Source of the DNA: Hirudo medicinalis
Taxonomy: Eukaryota; Annelida; Clitellata; Hirudinida; Hirudinidae
Reading direction: 5' to 3'
Assembly: GCA_011800805.1 (NCBI GenBank)
Contig: MPNW01000102.1
Location: 372,522-398,928, forward strand
Length of the DNA: 26,407 nucleotides
Under the pieces are notes generated by a model. The model was not told the DNA's origin. It made no database searches and worked only from the letters and a program-made list of their open reading frames with translations. Position numbers and translations under genes: made by a program. Below, piece after piece: positions 1 to 9,639 of this stretch. Positions within the stretch are counted from its first letter, which is position 1. Each line of letters begins with the position of its first letter.

Positions 1-247
1 TTATATAATTTAATTAATATAATTTAATTTATATAATTTAATTAATATAATTTAATTTATATTATTTAATTATATAATTTAATTTATATTATTTAATTAT
101 ATAATTTAATTAATATAATTTAATTTATATAATTTAATTTATATAATTTAATTAATATAATTTAATTTATGTTATTTAATTACATAATTTAATTAATATA
201 ATTTAATTTATATAATTTAATTAATATAATTTAATTTATATAATTTA
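1..247. repeat. AT-only minisatellite, about 28-bp unit of two 14-bp halves
   Basis: The first 247 bases are almost purely A and T. They are built from alternating 14-base half-units close to ATAATTTAATTAAT and ATAATTTAATTTAT, with a few substitutions such as a G near 173 and a C near 183. The array probably extends left of the window. Nothing in it looks coding. Confidence 0.9.
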
Positions 248-389
248 CATGAGTGTAATGGTTCTAAAATTATTATACGCAACATTTTTATCTAATTTGA
301 ATTAATAAACAATATTGTTGTATCAGATTTGTAGTGATGATTTATTGGTGATGATGGTGATGATAATGTTCATGTTGTAATGACATTTG

Positions 390-422
<33 letters not shown>

Positions 423-1860
423 CGAGTCTATGATGACGATGCTGGTGGTCACAAGACAAAGAAGCAATAGAATCTTTCCAAGGAAGCAAACATCTTCCAG
501 TTGTTGTTTTTGCGAACGCTGGCAGTTGTTGCACATTGAAGACATCAACGATGTAATTCGTGGAAACTGTTAACAATGATGCTAACGGGTGATTAAGTGT
601 GAATATCTGGACATTTCTGTTTCTCGAATATTCGTTTGCTTTCTCAGACACTGCAGGAAGTAACTTGTCATCACTTATTGCTTTCAACTTTCGTTTGCCA
701 AAGGAAATGAAAATTCGATTTCCTGGCGACGAAAGATTTAATGTTTTCAATTTTGTCAACGTTTCAATGTATATAATTATAACATTATAATTAGGCACTT
801 TAATAGGCTAGATTACATTATTACGATATTATTTATAATTTAATGTGTTAATATTTATCTAGCAAATGTCGGAAATGGATGTCATCAGTCGCCTCTTATT
901 TCCACTTTTCCCAGTAAAATGGGGCATCAGAAATTTTTGCAAAGTAAATTAATTATTCATATACATATTTTTAAAATGTTGTTTTAATAAGTTGACAGTA
1001 TTAATATTAAGATTGGTAATTATAAACATCATCATCATGCCAAAGTTCATTTGTTCTTGAAAACAGATTGACATTTTCAAATTTCAATTTCGAATGTTGT
1101 TTGTTTGCAAATTATTTCTACCATAAAATAAAGTGATTTAACAAACATTTGTGTAAGCATTTACGTTGAATAAAAGCTTCTAAACATTTAAATTCATTTT
1201 TATTTTCCAAAACAAAAAACTCCAGACAATCAGTGAATTTAACAGAAACACTCGATGTTGGCAGCTGTCGTGTTGTGGAAGTCATTGATAAGAAATCATG
1301 CGAAATGCCGTCAATATTCAATATTATATTTTAAATTTATTTTTAATATTTGCAAACAAACGGATGCTAGATTGAATTTAATCAATTAATAATCATTTTC
1401 AAATACATTTTCTACAATAAAATTTTTAAAGATCATCAAATCAAAGACGATTGCATTAAAAATGAATGCTTATTTTAAACAAAAGATATTCGTAAAAATA
1501 TTTATAGCATTCAGCTTGTTTCATAATTACAAGCTGCTGTTTACAAATATTGCCATGGCAACGAATGCATCTCCAAAGACTTTTCCATAAGAATGGTGGT
1601 CGGTTAACTGTGAAGACCTCACACGTTGAAGTGTTGCAGAAATTGGCTCCTTTCATGTTGTCTTCCGAGCAACAAAAAACAGCAACAAGTGTTTAATGAG
1701 TTCCATGAGTTCAAGCGGAACAACTTTTCAACAACCACACGATCAAGTTGTTATTAAGTTGTTATCAAGTTGTTATTAAACACATTCACTCACATGCAAC
1801 CAAGATAAAGTGAGTTAAATAATCAAATGAGTAATAATATTTGAAATAATTGAGCAATCA
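248..1860. other. AT-rich spacer with no recognisable gene
   Basis: This stretch is AT-rich with stops in all frames apart from one minus-strand reading frame at 370-798. That frame is partly a translated (CAT)n run near 390-421. Its remaining ~110 residues show no motif I recognise, and I see no splice or polyadenylation context that would make it a gene. Confidence 0.5.
391..422. repeat. (GAT)n microsatellite
   Basis: There are about ten uninterrupted GAT/ATG triplets in a looser GAT-rich stretch that begins near 335. It creates spurious poly-His, poly-Ser and poly-Ile reading frames. Confidence 0.85.
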
Positions 1861-1910
1861 TCATCGTCATCATCATCATCAACATCATCGTCATCGTCAT
1901 CATCATCATG
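1858..1910. repeat. (CAT)n/(CGT) microsatellite
   Basis: This is an imperfect run of CAT with CGT and CAA interruptions, the same triplet family that recurs throughout the window. Confidence 0.8.
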
Positions 1911-1911
1911 C

Positions 1912-3300
1912 AGAGCCTCCTTTAAGGATTCCCCAAAATCGGACTTGCTGGAGAAAACATCGCAATGACAGCTGAGACATTCGATGTTCTTACAATTATT
2001 ATTTCATATTTTTATTATTTCCATCCTTTTTATTCTTGGCAGCTGTTACGTCGGAGGAAATCAAATATGCGATCCCTCGAAGGTCATGAAATTAAGAAAA
2101 ACAATATTCAAAACTTCAAAGAAGATTTGATGAAAATGATTAATTAATTTATTTTTCAAATAATGTGAAATAATATTTTCAACCAAACATGCACGATTAA
2201 ATCTAATAAACCATTTTCTATCAACAATTTTTCTATTAACTTTTCAAATGCATGAAAGTCACTAGAATCCGAGGCCGAATGATTTTTCATATTTGGACAA
2301 TTCAGTAAATCGAATAATTCATAAAATTCATGGCAAAAGTTCCTTCAGAATTTTGCAAACAATCAAATGCTCCTGGATTTTCTCAACTGAGTAAAGTTGT
2401 GTTTCGAGTCCTCCAATTAAGCGCCTCATTATTCAGAAAGCCTTCATCGGTACAAGTTCAACCACTCAAATTGGCCACACCAACTTAGGCCACTTCATTT
2501 AATTGAAATTATTTGCTTAATAATTGTTTATTTATTCATTATCGTTATCTTCCGAACAATGAAATCAGGACAAGCATTACTCGAGTGATTTATCAGCCTC
2601 CCTGATGTGATGAATTGTTTGAGTTCGACGTCGTCAGCTCCGAGGGAAGGCATTTCTCAGCTTCCGAGTGCTGAAGCAACCGAACAAGTTCGCTCTTCGG
2701 ATTCCTTATTCATGACGTATGACCGTCGTTGGTGATGATGACGATGATGATTATAATGATAAATTCTATCTCCAAGTCCAAGCACTTGCTATTTTTATCC
2801 ACGTTCTTCGCGACGCGAGCGATTAGCAGGATTGGATTTTGTCACGTGTTGACATGTAATTTCTTATCAAATTACCTTCAAATGTTTTGAAGAAAAATCA
2901 ATTATTTTTTATAATTTTAAAGGAACTTCTTGTGTTTTAGAAGAAGAATTGCAAAAGAGCAAAAATAATGAGGAATTAAAATGAAAGGAATGCAGAAATA
3001 AATGACAGAAGGACCAAAGTTGAAGCGTTTATTCTCCTTGGAATGCAATCTTGGAGCGGACTGTTGCTCCTGACTGGAATGTTTTGATAAGTTCCACGGG
3101 TGGGTTTCTTATTAACTTTCGATGCTCATTTCATGAATCCCTCGGATGAGAGGCGTTTATGAAGGGAGGACATTTTTAAGCATTAAAAAGCCATAATAAA
3201 TTTTTCCCATTTTCCTTTTTTTGATATTTAATTTTATTTAATTTTTAAATTGTTTTAAAATACTGAAAGTACAAAATAATAAAACAAATTAATTTGAACC
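1912..3300. other. Spacer with no recognisable gene
   Basis: This is AT-rich sequence. A less AT-rich island at about 2560-2840 contains short open stretches, but I found no family motif or convincing exon pair in it. A short GAT-rich stretch lies near 2730-2760. Confidence 0.4.
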
Positions 3301-3358
3301 GCAAAAACAACGAATGAAAATCTCGGATTTTTTTTTCTTAGTGGAGGTTGTTGATGGC

Positions 3359-3371
3359 GGTGATGATGATA

Positions 3372-3433
<62 letters not shown>

Positions 3434-3457
3434 AATAATAATAATAATAAATATAAN

Positions 3458-3517
<60 letters not shown>

Positions 3518-3540
3518 AATAATAATAATAATAAATATAA
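3359..3540. repeat. (GAT)n plus (AAT)n array, written twice around a single N
   Basis: A (GAT)n tract passing into (AAT)n and ending ATAATAAATATAA stops at a single N at 3457. The same GAT-to-AAT transition with the same ending then repeats up to 3540. Two contig ends of one microsatellite that were not merged would look like this. A true tandem duplication is the alternative. Confidence 0.85.
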
Positions 3541-3739
3541 ATAATAATAATTTAGGTTTCTCTATTATCGCTCGCGTAAACAGACCTCGCAGCTGTTCCT
3601 TAAATACGATATAAAATCCGTTTCAAAAGCAAATTTTGAGCTTAAAACTAAATTGTTTTTTGTTCCGAGGACATTTCCATAAATTTTGAAATCGAAACTA
3701 ATGTTTATTATGCCGGAGCCGAGAAACAAGAAAGATGTC

Positions 3740-4217
3740 GCAAATGAAAGAAATTCAGTGGATCGGCCTTCGTTTACGAGAGTTTTGTTTGAGAGAAAAT
3801 GAGGAGGAGTGCCTTAAGAAATAACAGAAAAACACATCAAGGAATCGGAAGAAATGATGAAATAGTTGAATGAAGTAAAAACTGATGCGTTGGTTGAAGT
3901 ACAGGCACAAATTGAAGATCTCTGCCAAAGACGGACGAATTAAAGAAGAATTCCATCCAAAAAAACTAGAAGAAAATAAACAGGCAACTAAGGAATGGTT
4001 CAACTTATTCAAACGTAATAACATTGGTTTCAGATGTTGGAGCTAAAAAAAGGTTCTAAAAGCAGTCGTTGAGACAAGTACAAAGATTGAAGTGAATAAT
4101 GAAAATGTAAAAGACAGAACTTCATTGTTATCTTCAACTTGCCAGAAGAAAGTAACAATTGAAAAGTTAGAGAGAAAGAATTCATTTTAAAGCTTCTGAA
4201 GGAAATCAAAAAAGAAA
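3740..4217 (+). pseudogene. Probable 5' part of a decayed retroelement ORF
   Basis: This lysine- and glutamate-rich sequence reads in short open pieces interrupted by stops and frame changes. It leads directly into the recognisable ORF1-like fragment at 4218. Direction and composition fit the coiled-coil region that usually precedes that domain in LINE ORF1 proteins. No motif in this part is decisive on its own. Confidence 0.3.
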
Positions 4218-4460
4218 ATGGATAAAGAGGTTGTGGACGTGTTCGAAATGGGGAAAGAACCAAGACCAGTTTTGGTTAAATTTGAAAGTCAGACTTCAAA
4301 CAATCTTATTCTGGAAAATGCTTTTAAACTGAAAAACAGTGAAGTATTCAAAAAGGTTATTTTCAGTCAAGATTTATCAAAGCAGGACAGAGAAGAATGT
4401 AACAAATTGTGGCTTCAAAAACGAAAGGAGTTCAATTCAAAGGGTGGGCAACACGAATGA
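4218..4460 (+). pseudogene. ORF1-like fragment of a non-LTR retrotransposon
   Basis: This open stretch of 80 codons has the order seen in the RNA-binding ORF1-type proteins of CR1/L2/Jockey-group elements and their relatives. It starts with a VVDVFEMGK segment, then PRPVLVKF, then a leucine- and lysine-rich stretch (residues ~34-45), then VIFSQDLSKQDRE and a basic tail. The usual core is FR(L/M)G followed by (R)PRP(L/I/V)xVKF and a (I/V)xxDxTxxxR motif, and all three can be seen here. It is short, ends at a TGA and is preceded by frame breaks, so it is a relic. It is in the opposite orientation to the LINE fragment at 8.1-9.6 kb, and I cannot tell whether the two belong to one family. Confidence 0.6.
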
Positions 4461-4760
4461 GGGACAACCAGGGTCCTTCCACGCCGTTGTTCACAGGAGG
4501 AACGAAGCCCAATGACTGCTTCTTATCCACTACGAATCTTGTGAAGAACATAGTGAAATGATTCTGGACTCGATTGAACGATATTGAGAGCGACAGAATA
4601 TTTAAGTTATTGAAATGTCATAGTTGAGTAATTTTAACTACATAGTCCCGTGGTGATCCTGAGCCATTTCGATGTTCGTGTATTTGAACTTTTTGATTTT
4701 GATTGTTTTGGTCTAGAAAAATAAGAAATAACAACAACAACAATAATAATATTACCTATT
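4461..4760. other. Spacer after the ORF1-like relic
   Basis: There is no recognisable gene. It may contain the decayed downstream part of the same retroelement (about 4461-4640), but no motif supports this. It ends in short CAA/AAT triplet runs near 4730-4750. Confidence 0.35.
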
Positions 4761-4807
4761 CGTGCAGCGTCGGTAGAACCCACTCATTGCGACTCGAGTG
4801 CAAATGG

Positions 4808-4933
4808 TGTGCAGGTTAGCTCAATGGGTTGCTTTCCTGCATGCGGCGGTAACGGCAACAGTCGCAACGTGTCGTGTTCGCAACCCAGCCTGCAACGAGA
4901 GCACCCTAGGGTAGGGGCGCTGTATAAATGGTA
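4808..4933 (+). mobile_element. tRNA-derived SINE, copy 1
   Basis: An A-box-like segment TTAGCTCAATGGG lies at about 4815-4827. A B-box-like segment GTTCGCAACCC lies at about 4876-4886. Together they are the internal RNA polymerase III promoter of a tRNA-type SINE head. The sequence from 4874 to 4933 (GTGTTCGCAACC to TATAAATGGTAG) is clearly related to 6126-6190, so it is a dispersed repeat and not a unique tRNA. The A-to-B spacing is somewhat longer than in a real tRNA and no cloverleaf closes. The 5' boundary is uncertain. Confidence 0.65.
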
Positions 4934-5289
4934 GAGCGATTAAAAAGTCCTATTCGGATACATGAGGCACTCAGGAGAACGACTAAATACTAAACGAACA
5001 CGATTGCAAGTGCCGATGCTGATGTCTCCTGGTCGGTGGTTGCTCCTTCAGAAAGATGTCGTTTCTCGGCGCTCGTCGTCGTGCATTTTCACTTCATCCT
5101 TCGGCTCTTCAGGTGGTCACCAAACAGAAACATTCGCAAATTATTTTATTTGAAGAAAACAAACTTTTGCTAATTCAAGACTCACCAATAAAAAGCAGCA
5201 TTGGACCGAGGATCAGTGCTTGGATGGACCGCCGATGGCACTTGTGTAGTGCTCAGAATTCACATTTTATAAGCGGAAAAGCTGAGAAG

Positions 5290-5400
5290 CAAAAAAAAAA
5301 AAAACAAAAAAAATATTAACGACTGTTATTATTATTATTATTAATTAAAATTAATTATTAATAATTTATTAATTAGTAATTATTATAAATATTAGTAACA
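5290..5400. other. A-rich stretch followed by ATT-rich tract
   Basis: A poly-A-like run (about 5290-5312) is followed by ATT triplets and AT-rich sequence. A poly-A run could mark the 3' end of a retrotransposed copy covering about 4950-5310, where a short + strand open frame is seen, but no source gene was recognised. Confidence 0.3.
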
Positions 5401-5860
5401 GTTATCAGAAAGTACTAAGTCCACCTGTGATTCTAGTGATCCTGGAGGTGTTCTGGAGAACGGGGATCACAAATCTCATCATTAAATATCTCATCTGCAA
5501 AGTCCTTTTGACCTCTCAAACATCCTTTCTACGAAGGTTATTTCTACTAAGAGGCATTTTTGAAACATTAAGTACAATGTTATTTCTTAATGAATGAACT
5601 TCTTCAGTCCTCATGTAAAACACTGACTTGTCACAAAAGTGTAACAAAGTCCAAGAACCTAAATATGTTCTTGTGAAAATATGTAAGTTAAGTAAATGTC
5701 AGAAATGATTTTTAAGTTCCACGTGACAGTTGACAGTTGATGTGGATGGTGCTCAATATTTTGCTTACGAAGACATTTTATTGATATTCTATCAAATAGT
5801 CTCACTTAACATTTTAGAATGTAAAGGTAGGAATAATTAAATGAAAAATAATTTTAACTT
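5401..5860. other. Spacer, nothing recognised
   Basis: This is moderately AT-rich sequence with stops in all frames. I saw no motifs or repeats. Confidence 0.4.
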
Positions 5861-5863
<3 letters not shown>

Positions 5864-5894
<31 letters not shown>

Positions 5895-5934
5895 CACCAC
5901 CAATACCGATACCACTACCATCACCACTACCACC

Positions 5935-5965
<31 letters not shown>

Positions 5966-5983
5966 TCATCGTCGTCGTCGTCG

Positions 5984-6018
<35 letters not shown>

Positions 6019-6082
6019 GTCACCATCATCATCATCATCACCATCATCATCATCAATATTATCACCACCACCGCCATCATTA
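5864..6082. repeat. Compound CAT/CAC/CGT microsatellite
   Basis: More than 200 bases consist almost wholly of CAT triplets with blocks of CAC and CGT. In one frame this reads as a long histidine-arginine run and on the other strand as methionine/valine runs. It is not a gene: the reading frames exist only because the repeat has no stop triplet in those registers. Confidence 0.9.
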
Positions 6083-6125
6083 TGCTCTTAGTGAAAAGAC
6101 ATCGTGCTTCATTTAATAAAAGAAA

Positions 6126-6190
6126 GTGTTCGCAATCCAACCTGCACCGCTAGGGAGCGCCCTCGGTTAGGGATTCTATATAAATGGCAG
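6126..6190 (+). mobile_element. SINE, copy 2 (3' part only)
   Basis: This matches the 3' part of the SINE at 4874-4933. It begins at the B-box-like GTGTTCGCAATCC, shares the GAGCGCCCT/GAGCACCCT core, and ends in CTATATAAATGGCAG. It lacks the A-box half, so it is 5'-truncated. Its 3' end passes straight into a (GAT)n tract. Confidence 0.65.
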
Positions 6191-6200
6191 ATGATGATGG

Positions 6201-6288
<88 letters not shown>

Positions 6289-6296
6289 GATGATGA
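6189..6296. repeat. (GAT)n microsatellite at the SINE 3' end
   Basis: About 36 GAT/ATG triplets, with two GGT interruptions, start directly at the end of SINE copy 2. Confidence 0.9.
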
Positions 6297-6414
6297 AAAA
6301 TATTTTTCTTAATTTCTTCATTTTTAAAGGATAAAATCCAACTGGTGAAGACATTGGAACGCAAAATGCTATGAAAATGATGCGCAAAGTTCAGCTCGAC
6401 AGTCCATGTGACTT

Positions 6415-6510
6415 CATCATCATCATCATCGTCATCGTCATCGTCATCGACATCGTCATCGTCATCGTCATAGGCATCGTCGTCGTCATCATAATCATCA
6501 TCATCACCAT
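6415..6510. repeat. (CAT)n/(CGT)n microsatellite
   Basis: This is an alternating CATCGT run with CAT ends. It gives spurious Ile/Val-rich and Met/Thr-rich reading frames on the two strands. Confidence 0.85.
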
Positions 6511-6639
6511 GCGATTAATCAAGCTTGTTGCCAGACTCAATCCCAGTCCAATAAATGTCTTTCTGATAGCCATATAAACCTACCCTCTCCTTCTTTTCTC
6601 TCCCATCTTTTATCATCGTAGTATCATCTTAATCGATTG

Positions 6640-6765
6640 AAGGATGAATGAGTGAATGAATGCATGCGAATGAAGAAATGAATGAGTGAATGAATGCATG
6701 CGAATGAAGAAATGAATGAGTGAATGAATGAATGCGAATGAAGGGGTGAATGAATGAATGAACGA
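6640..6765. repeat. GAATGAAT-type tetranucleotide minisatellite
   Basis: The unit is GAATGAGTGAATGAATGCATGCGAATGAAGAAAT-like, about 40 bases, built from GAAT/GAGT tetranucleotides. It recurs at about 6646, 6686 and 6724. The reverse strand reads as His-Ser-Phe-Ile repeats, which is an artefact. Confidence 0.8.
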
Positions 6766-6769
6766 AAAC

Positions 6770-7435
6770 ACGAAAGGAAAGAAACAGCCGGAGGAAAGAA
6801 AAGAAAATTGTTGAAATGGAAGAAAATGAAGAAGTTGAGCAAGTCGTGAATGTTTTGAATAACATTGAATGAATTAATCAAATATTATTTATATTGCTTT
6901 AGTACAATTTATAAATATATTACGTTCTTAATATCCACTGCATCCTTAAAACCACAATTACAAATTTAATCATTTTAGCGAATAAAGCCCAAGAGTGATT
7001 GCTATATTTTGTAAATGAAACTAATATTTAATTTATTTTAACAATAAATTATAATAATGATGATTATTCGGTTGTTAATGTTGAAAGTGGTTCATTCGCC
7101 AAACAATTGCTGTCCACAGAAGACTGATGTCGTGTCATTCATTTTTAAAACACTTCAACATTCGATCATTCTCAGCTCCACTCAAATCTTTCCACCTAAA
7201 ATTTTCCAACAATTTTGGAAGAAACGTGATTAGACAATGTTGATTACACGAGGTCAATTTAACAAATATTGCTAATTGCACGAGGTCATTATGAGACCCA
7301 AGCATGAACCTTCAGTTCCTTTAGTTTTGTAATTTTCTCTCCGTGGAACTTATTACTCTTTATTGGGACATTAAGGGGAGTCTGTGGTTTGACTTGACTT
7401 GGTGTCACATCAACTCTTGAGGATAGCGTCATTGC
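6770..7435. other. Spacer, nothing recognised
   Basis: This is AT-rich and has no open frame worth reporting or repeat structure. Confidence 0.4.
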
Positions 7436-7440
7436 ATACT

Positions 7441-7600
7441 ATCATCATCACATACTGTCATCACCATGTTCTATCAGCATCATGTACTGTCAGCATCATG
7501 TACATGTACTGACGTCATCACTATCATAATTATGTACCATCATCATGTACCAGCATCAGCATGTGCTATCATCATCAAGTACTGTCAGCACCATATGCCA
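7441..7600. repeat. Degenerate CATCA/GTACTGTCA repeat
   Basis: Imperfect copies of a unit close to CATCATGTACTGTCAGCAT are spread over 160 bases. This is a diverged minisatellite related to the CAT triplet arrays. Confidence 0.6.
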
Positions 7601-8100
7601 GGTTCAATGCTGTTCTCATGTTCTCAATCTTGGAATGAGTTCTGTAGTAGAAAGGAAGCAGAATGAGCAGAGTCGGTGTTGGTCCTGATTGATTGATTGA
7701 TTAATTGATCAACAGGGACGAACAGGGTTGAACGGGGCTGTAACCATTTAATCCTGCTCATCAACTTCCCCTGAGAACATCGGGATACCTTCAGCCTTGG
7801 AACTTTTCAAGAAACATTCTCCTGATGACCTAATTTGACATAAAAGAAGTTCAAATATAGATATTTCTTAATATTGAAAACAAATATCAATAATTAATTA
7901 AATTGAAAAACTTAAAAATGAGTTCAATTTCTGATTTGAAAAAAAAGAAAAAGAAAGTGTTTTTGAAACAACATCAAAAACAATCAAAATAAGAAGAAGT
8001 ACGTTCTTTTGGTGACACCTCATCGCTAATTTTTTAAATTGCTCAAATTTTAGTATGTTAGTAATTTATAAATATGCTCCCGAAGTTATTTATTTAATTT
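7601..8100. other. Spacer, nothing recognised
   Basis: No gene was seen. A short GATT run lies near 7689-7703 and AT-rich sequence follows. Confidence 0.4.
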
Positions 8101-8104
8101 AGTT

Positions 8105-9612
8105 AGGATCGAGGAGAATGAGTTTGGCTAGATTATTTTGGGTGCGCTGAAGGGAGCCGATAAGGGAGGCAGAAGTATCGTAGAGGAGGGAGTTGCAGTA
8201 GTCAAGACGAGAGAGAGGACCAGACTGCGTGCAAGAGCAGTTGTGTCGATGTAGAGGAACATACGGATAGCCCAGATGAGATGGTTACAGGATTTTATTA
8301 CAGAGGTGGCGTGCTGTTTAAAGATGAGGTGGGAGTCAAAGGTGACGCCGAGGAGTTTTAGGGTAGAAGAAGAAGGAAGAATAGTACCAGCGATGTTTAT
8401 TGAAGATGGGGGAGATAGATTCTTGAGGTGTATGGGTGTGCCGATAAACATGATTTCGGATTTCTGCGGGTTGAGTTGAAGAAAATTGACGAGATGCCAG
8501 TCGTTAATGGCATCTGTGCACTTGCGCAGATTGTCAAGTTGTTCGGGGACACTGTGGTTGGAGAGGACGGAGTAAAGGCTCGTGTCGTCCGCTTATTGGT
8601 GAAAAGACACGTCGAAGTTCTTAATTATGTCGGACAGGGGTGAGGTATAGGTCGTGAAGAGTAGGGGTACTAGGTCAGAGCCCTGGGGAACCCCGGCATG
8701 AAGTGCAGCAGAAGGGAAGTGTGATGGCCAAGCTAAACGTACTGAGATCTGTTGGTTAGGTGGGAGTAACGCAAGAGAGGGCAAGGCTGTCAATGCCAAA
8801 ATCAGAGTGGAGTCTTTCCAACAGTGTTTGGTGGTTAACAGTGTCGAAGGCCGACCATAGCGGCGCAGTTACAATTTCCACATATGTTGGAAAGATTAAT
8901 GAAGATGTGAAAGAGAGAGAGCGGTTTCTGTGGAGAAACCAGGTCTATTGGATATAGATTGCAGATTGCAAGGGAGAGAAATTAGGGGAGTTAGTAATAT
9001 GAGGACGAATCCTGGAAAGAATAAGTCTCTCTAGCCTTTTTCGACTTGGTAGAAAGGTTGGAGATAGGTCTGTAAATGGTAGGGGAGCTAGGGTCGAGGC
9101 TTGGAATTTTTAGGAGGGACTTGAGCGCTCTTGAAGATGGAGGGGAAAATACCATTGGTGAAAGAAAGGTTAGCGAGTTTGGAAAGGATGGGAAATAGGA
9201 TGGGGGAATACTTTTTAATAGGGAAGTGGGGAGAGGACCAAGAGGAGATGTTTTGTTGGGCAATGCACGAATGGCCTTCAGGACTTCTATCGGCGAGACG
9301 AGGGGAGTGTTGAGAGGGACGTGCCTGAGAACTGCCTGGGTGTAAAGGATGAGATGAACGATGAAGCGTGGGTGTTAGCGATTTTTGATGAATGTTGGTG
9401 ATTTTCGAGATGAAAAAAGTATTGAACGAAGTGACGAGAGACTGGCACTCAGCATCAGAGTAATGCTGTTGCCGGCGACTAAGCAAGATTCTGTGAAGTG
9501 AGCGCCACATGGAACGTGGATTGGCATTGGAAAGCTGGTTGTTGGGGTGCTGGCCTACACGGACAGATCGCTTCTTAACAGGGGCGTGTTTGTCGAGGAG
9601 GATCTCTAGCTT
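8105..9612 (-). mobile_element. CR1/L2-like non-LTR retrotransposon fragment (LINE), degenerate
   Basis: Read on the minus strand, the order matches the endonuclease-to-RT linker and RT of CR1/L2/Daphne-group LINEs. ILLDKHAPVKKRSVR near 9590-9550 is the typical linker. It is followed by MWRSLHRIL (9510-9484), then KTSPLGPLPTSLLKS (~9257-9213), and a SPTIYRPISNLST block near 9060. AGVPQGS (about 8700-8680) is an RT core motif. The YADD catalytic box at about 8595 carries a stop in place of the tyrosine. LNPQKSEIMFIGTP lies near 8470-8428, KLLGVTFDSHL near 8370 and LARSLVLS near 8230. Frameshifts split the reading frame at least four times. Endonuclease sequence is absent upstream and the RT end is cut short, so both ends are truncated. 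Its GC content is visibly higher than its surroundings. It is inactive. Confidence 0.85.
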
Positions 9613-9639
9613 TCTATTAAATGGTCAAATAAATAACAA

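Noticed and set aside
1..247. Telomere or centromere satellite
   Set aside because: The unit is AT-only and short-lived (247 bases visible), with no telomeric G-rich repeat and ordinary sequence right after it. An ordinary minisatellite is the simpler reading.
370..798. 142-codon minus-strand frame
   Set aside because: It is the longest frame on the left side, but its end is microsatellite translation, the rest has no recognisable motif, and no splice partners were found. It is kept only as a remark.
5841..6387. Long poly-His, poly-Met and poly-Ile reading frames on both strands
   Set aside because: They are translations of CAT/GAT microsatellites with no stop triplet in those registers, and no flanking coding context exists.
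5864..6510. CRISPR-like regular repeats
   Set aside because: The repeats are contiguous triplets without spacers, and the genome is eukaryotic.
6624..6881. Minus-strand Ser/His/Phe-rich frames
   Set aside because: They are produced by the GAAT/GAGT tandem array. The repeating peptide follows the DNA period.
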